From Micrasema longulum (Eukaryota > Arthropoda > Insecta > Trichoptera > Brachycentridae), in the NCBI GenBank assembly GCA_022494885.1, contig JAGVSM010001245.1:38753-102752 (forward strand): a stretch of 64,000 nucleotides of DNA, written 5' to 3'. This document shows positions 63,746 to 64,000 of the stretch, one piece after another. Within the stretch, counting starts at the first letter, position 1. The number at the start of each line of letters is the position of its first letter. The notes beneath the pieces were generated by a model. That model was not told the origin of the DNA. It saw nothing but the letters and a program-made list of their open reading frames with translations, and ran no database searches. The position numbers and the translations under genes were made by a program.

Positions 63746-64000
63746 CGTTTTCATTGTAATGTTTTTTATTATTTTTATTTATTTATTTATTTATTTGGAT
63801 AACCAACAGCTATAATTATCTCATATTTATATAACAAATAAGCCAATTACTGGTTTTCACAAGTAGCGTCACAGTAAGTTAAAAAAGATTCTCGAACATA
63901 AAATGAATAGTAATTAAATGTAAATTTAAAAGAAAAGAAAAAAATACTACGAGTTATTTCGAAAGCAAACGCCGCACGTTATTAAGATTATTTTCAAATA

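Overview
The window looks like nuclear DNA from an insect, most likely a moth or butterfly. It is very AT-rich by eye, has many short exons with GT..AG introns, and is packed with decayed non-LTR retrotransposons, tRNA-derived SINEs and fold-back or MITE-like elements. One repeat ends in a Helitron-like GGGTCCGCTAGT. The order is inferred from repeat style, not proven. No bacterial operon, CRISPR array, rRNA or convincing tRNA gene is visible.

Genes lie only in about the first 29 kb. (1) 3321-3425 on the minus strand is a probable first coding exon of a gene I do not recognise, firing away from (2). (2) 4035-19077 on the plus strand is a 12-exon gene that I assembled by splice-site phase. It encodes a protein of about 555 residues with a charged N-terminal part, a helical middle and a basic, low-complexity C-terminal part, and I do not recognise its family. 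(3) 20879-28784 on the minus strand is the 3' part of a small LIM-only protein with three complete LIM domains, of the paxillin/Hic-5-like type seen in Drosophila CG31624. Its start codon lies in an unseen upstream exon. Genes 2 and 3 are convergent, with a LINE fragment between them.

The introns of both genes hold LINE fragments, SINEs, a Penelope-like fold-back, a 1-kb fold-back with Helitron affinity, several MITEs and an element with 156-bp tandem repeats between inverted ends. From about 29 kb to the end I find no convincing host exon. That part is a mosaic of LINE 3' ends, at least five SINE or MITE families in several copies each, a near-perfect 245-bp palindrome (37848-38092) and an inverted segmental duplication (46.87-47.48 kb against 51.45-52.05 kb).

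The best leads are: an 826-bp THAP/P-element-like element with 8-bp target duplications, with a second copy inside intron 1 of gene 2; two fold-back elements carrying a hammerhead-ribozyme-like core in both arms; the 245-bp palindrome; and a repeat family that recurs as inverted pairs. Repeat limits are by-eye estimates and may be off by tens of bases.
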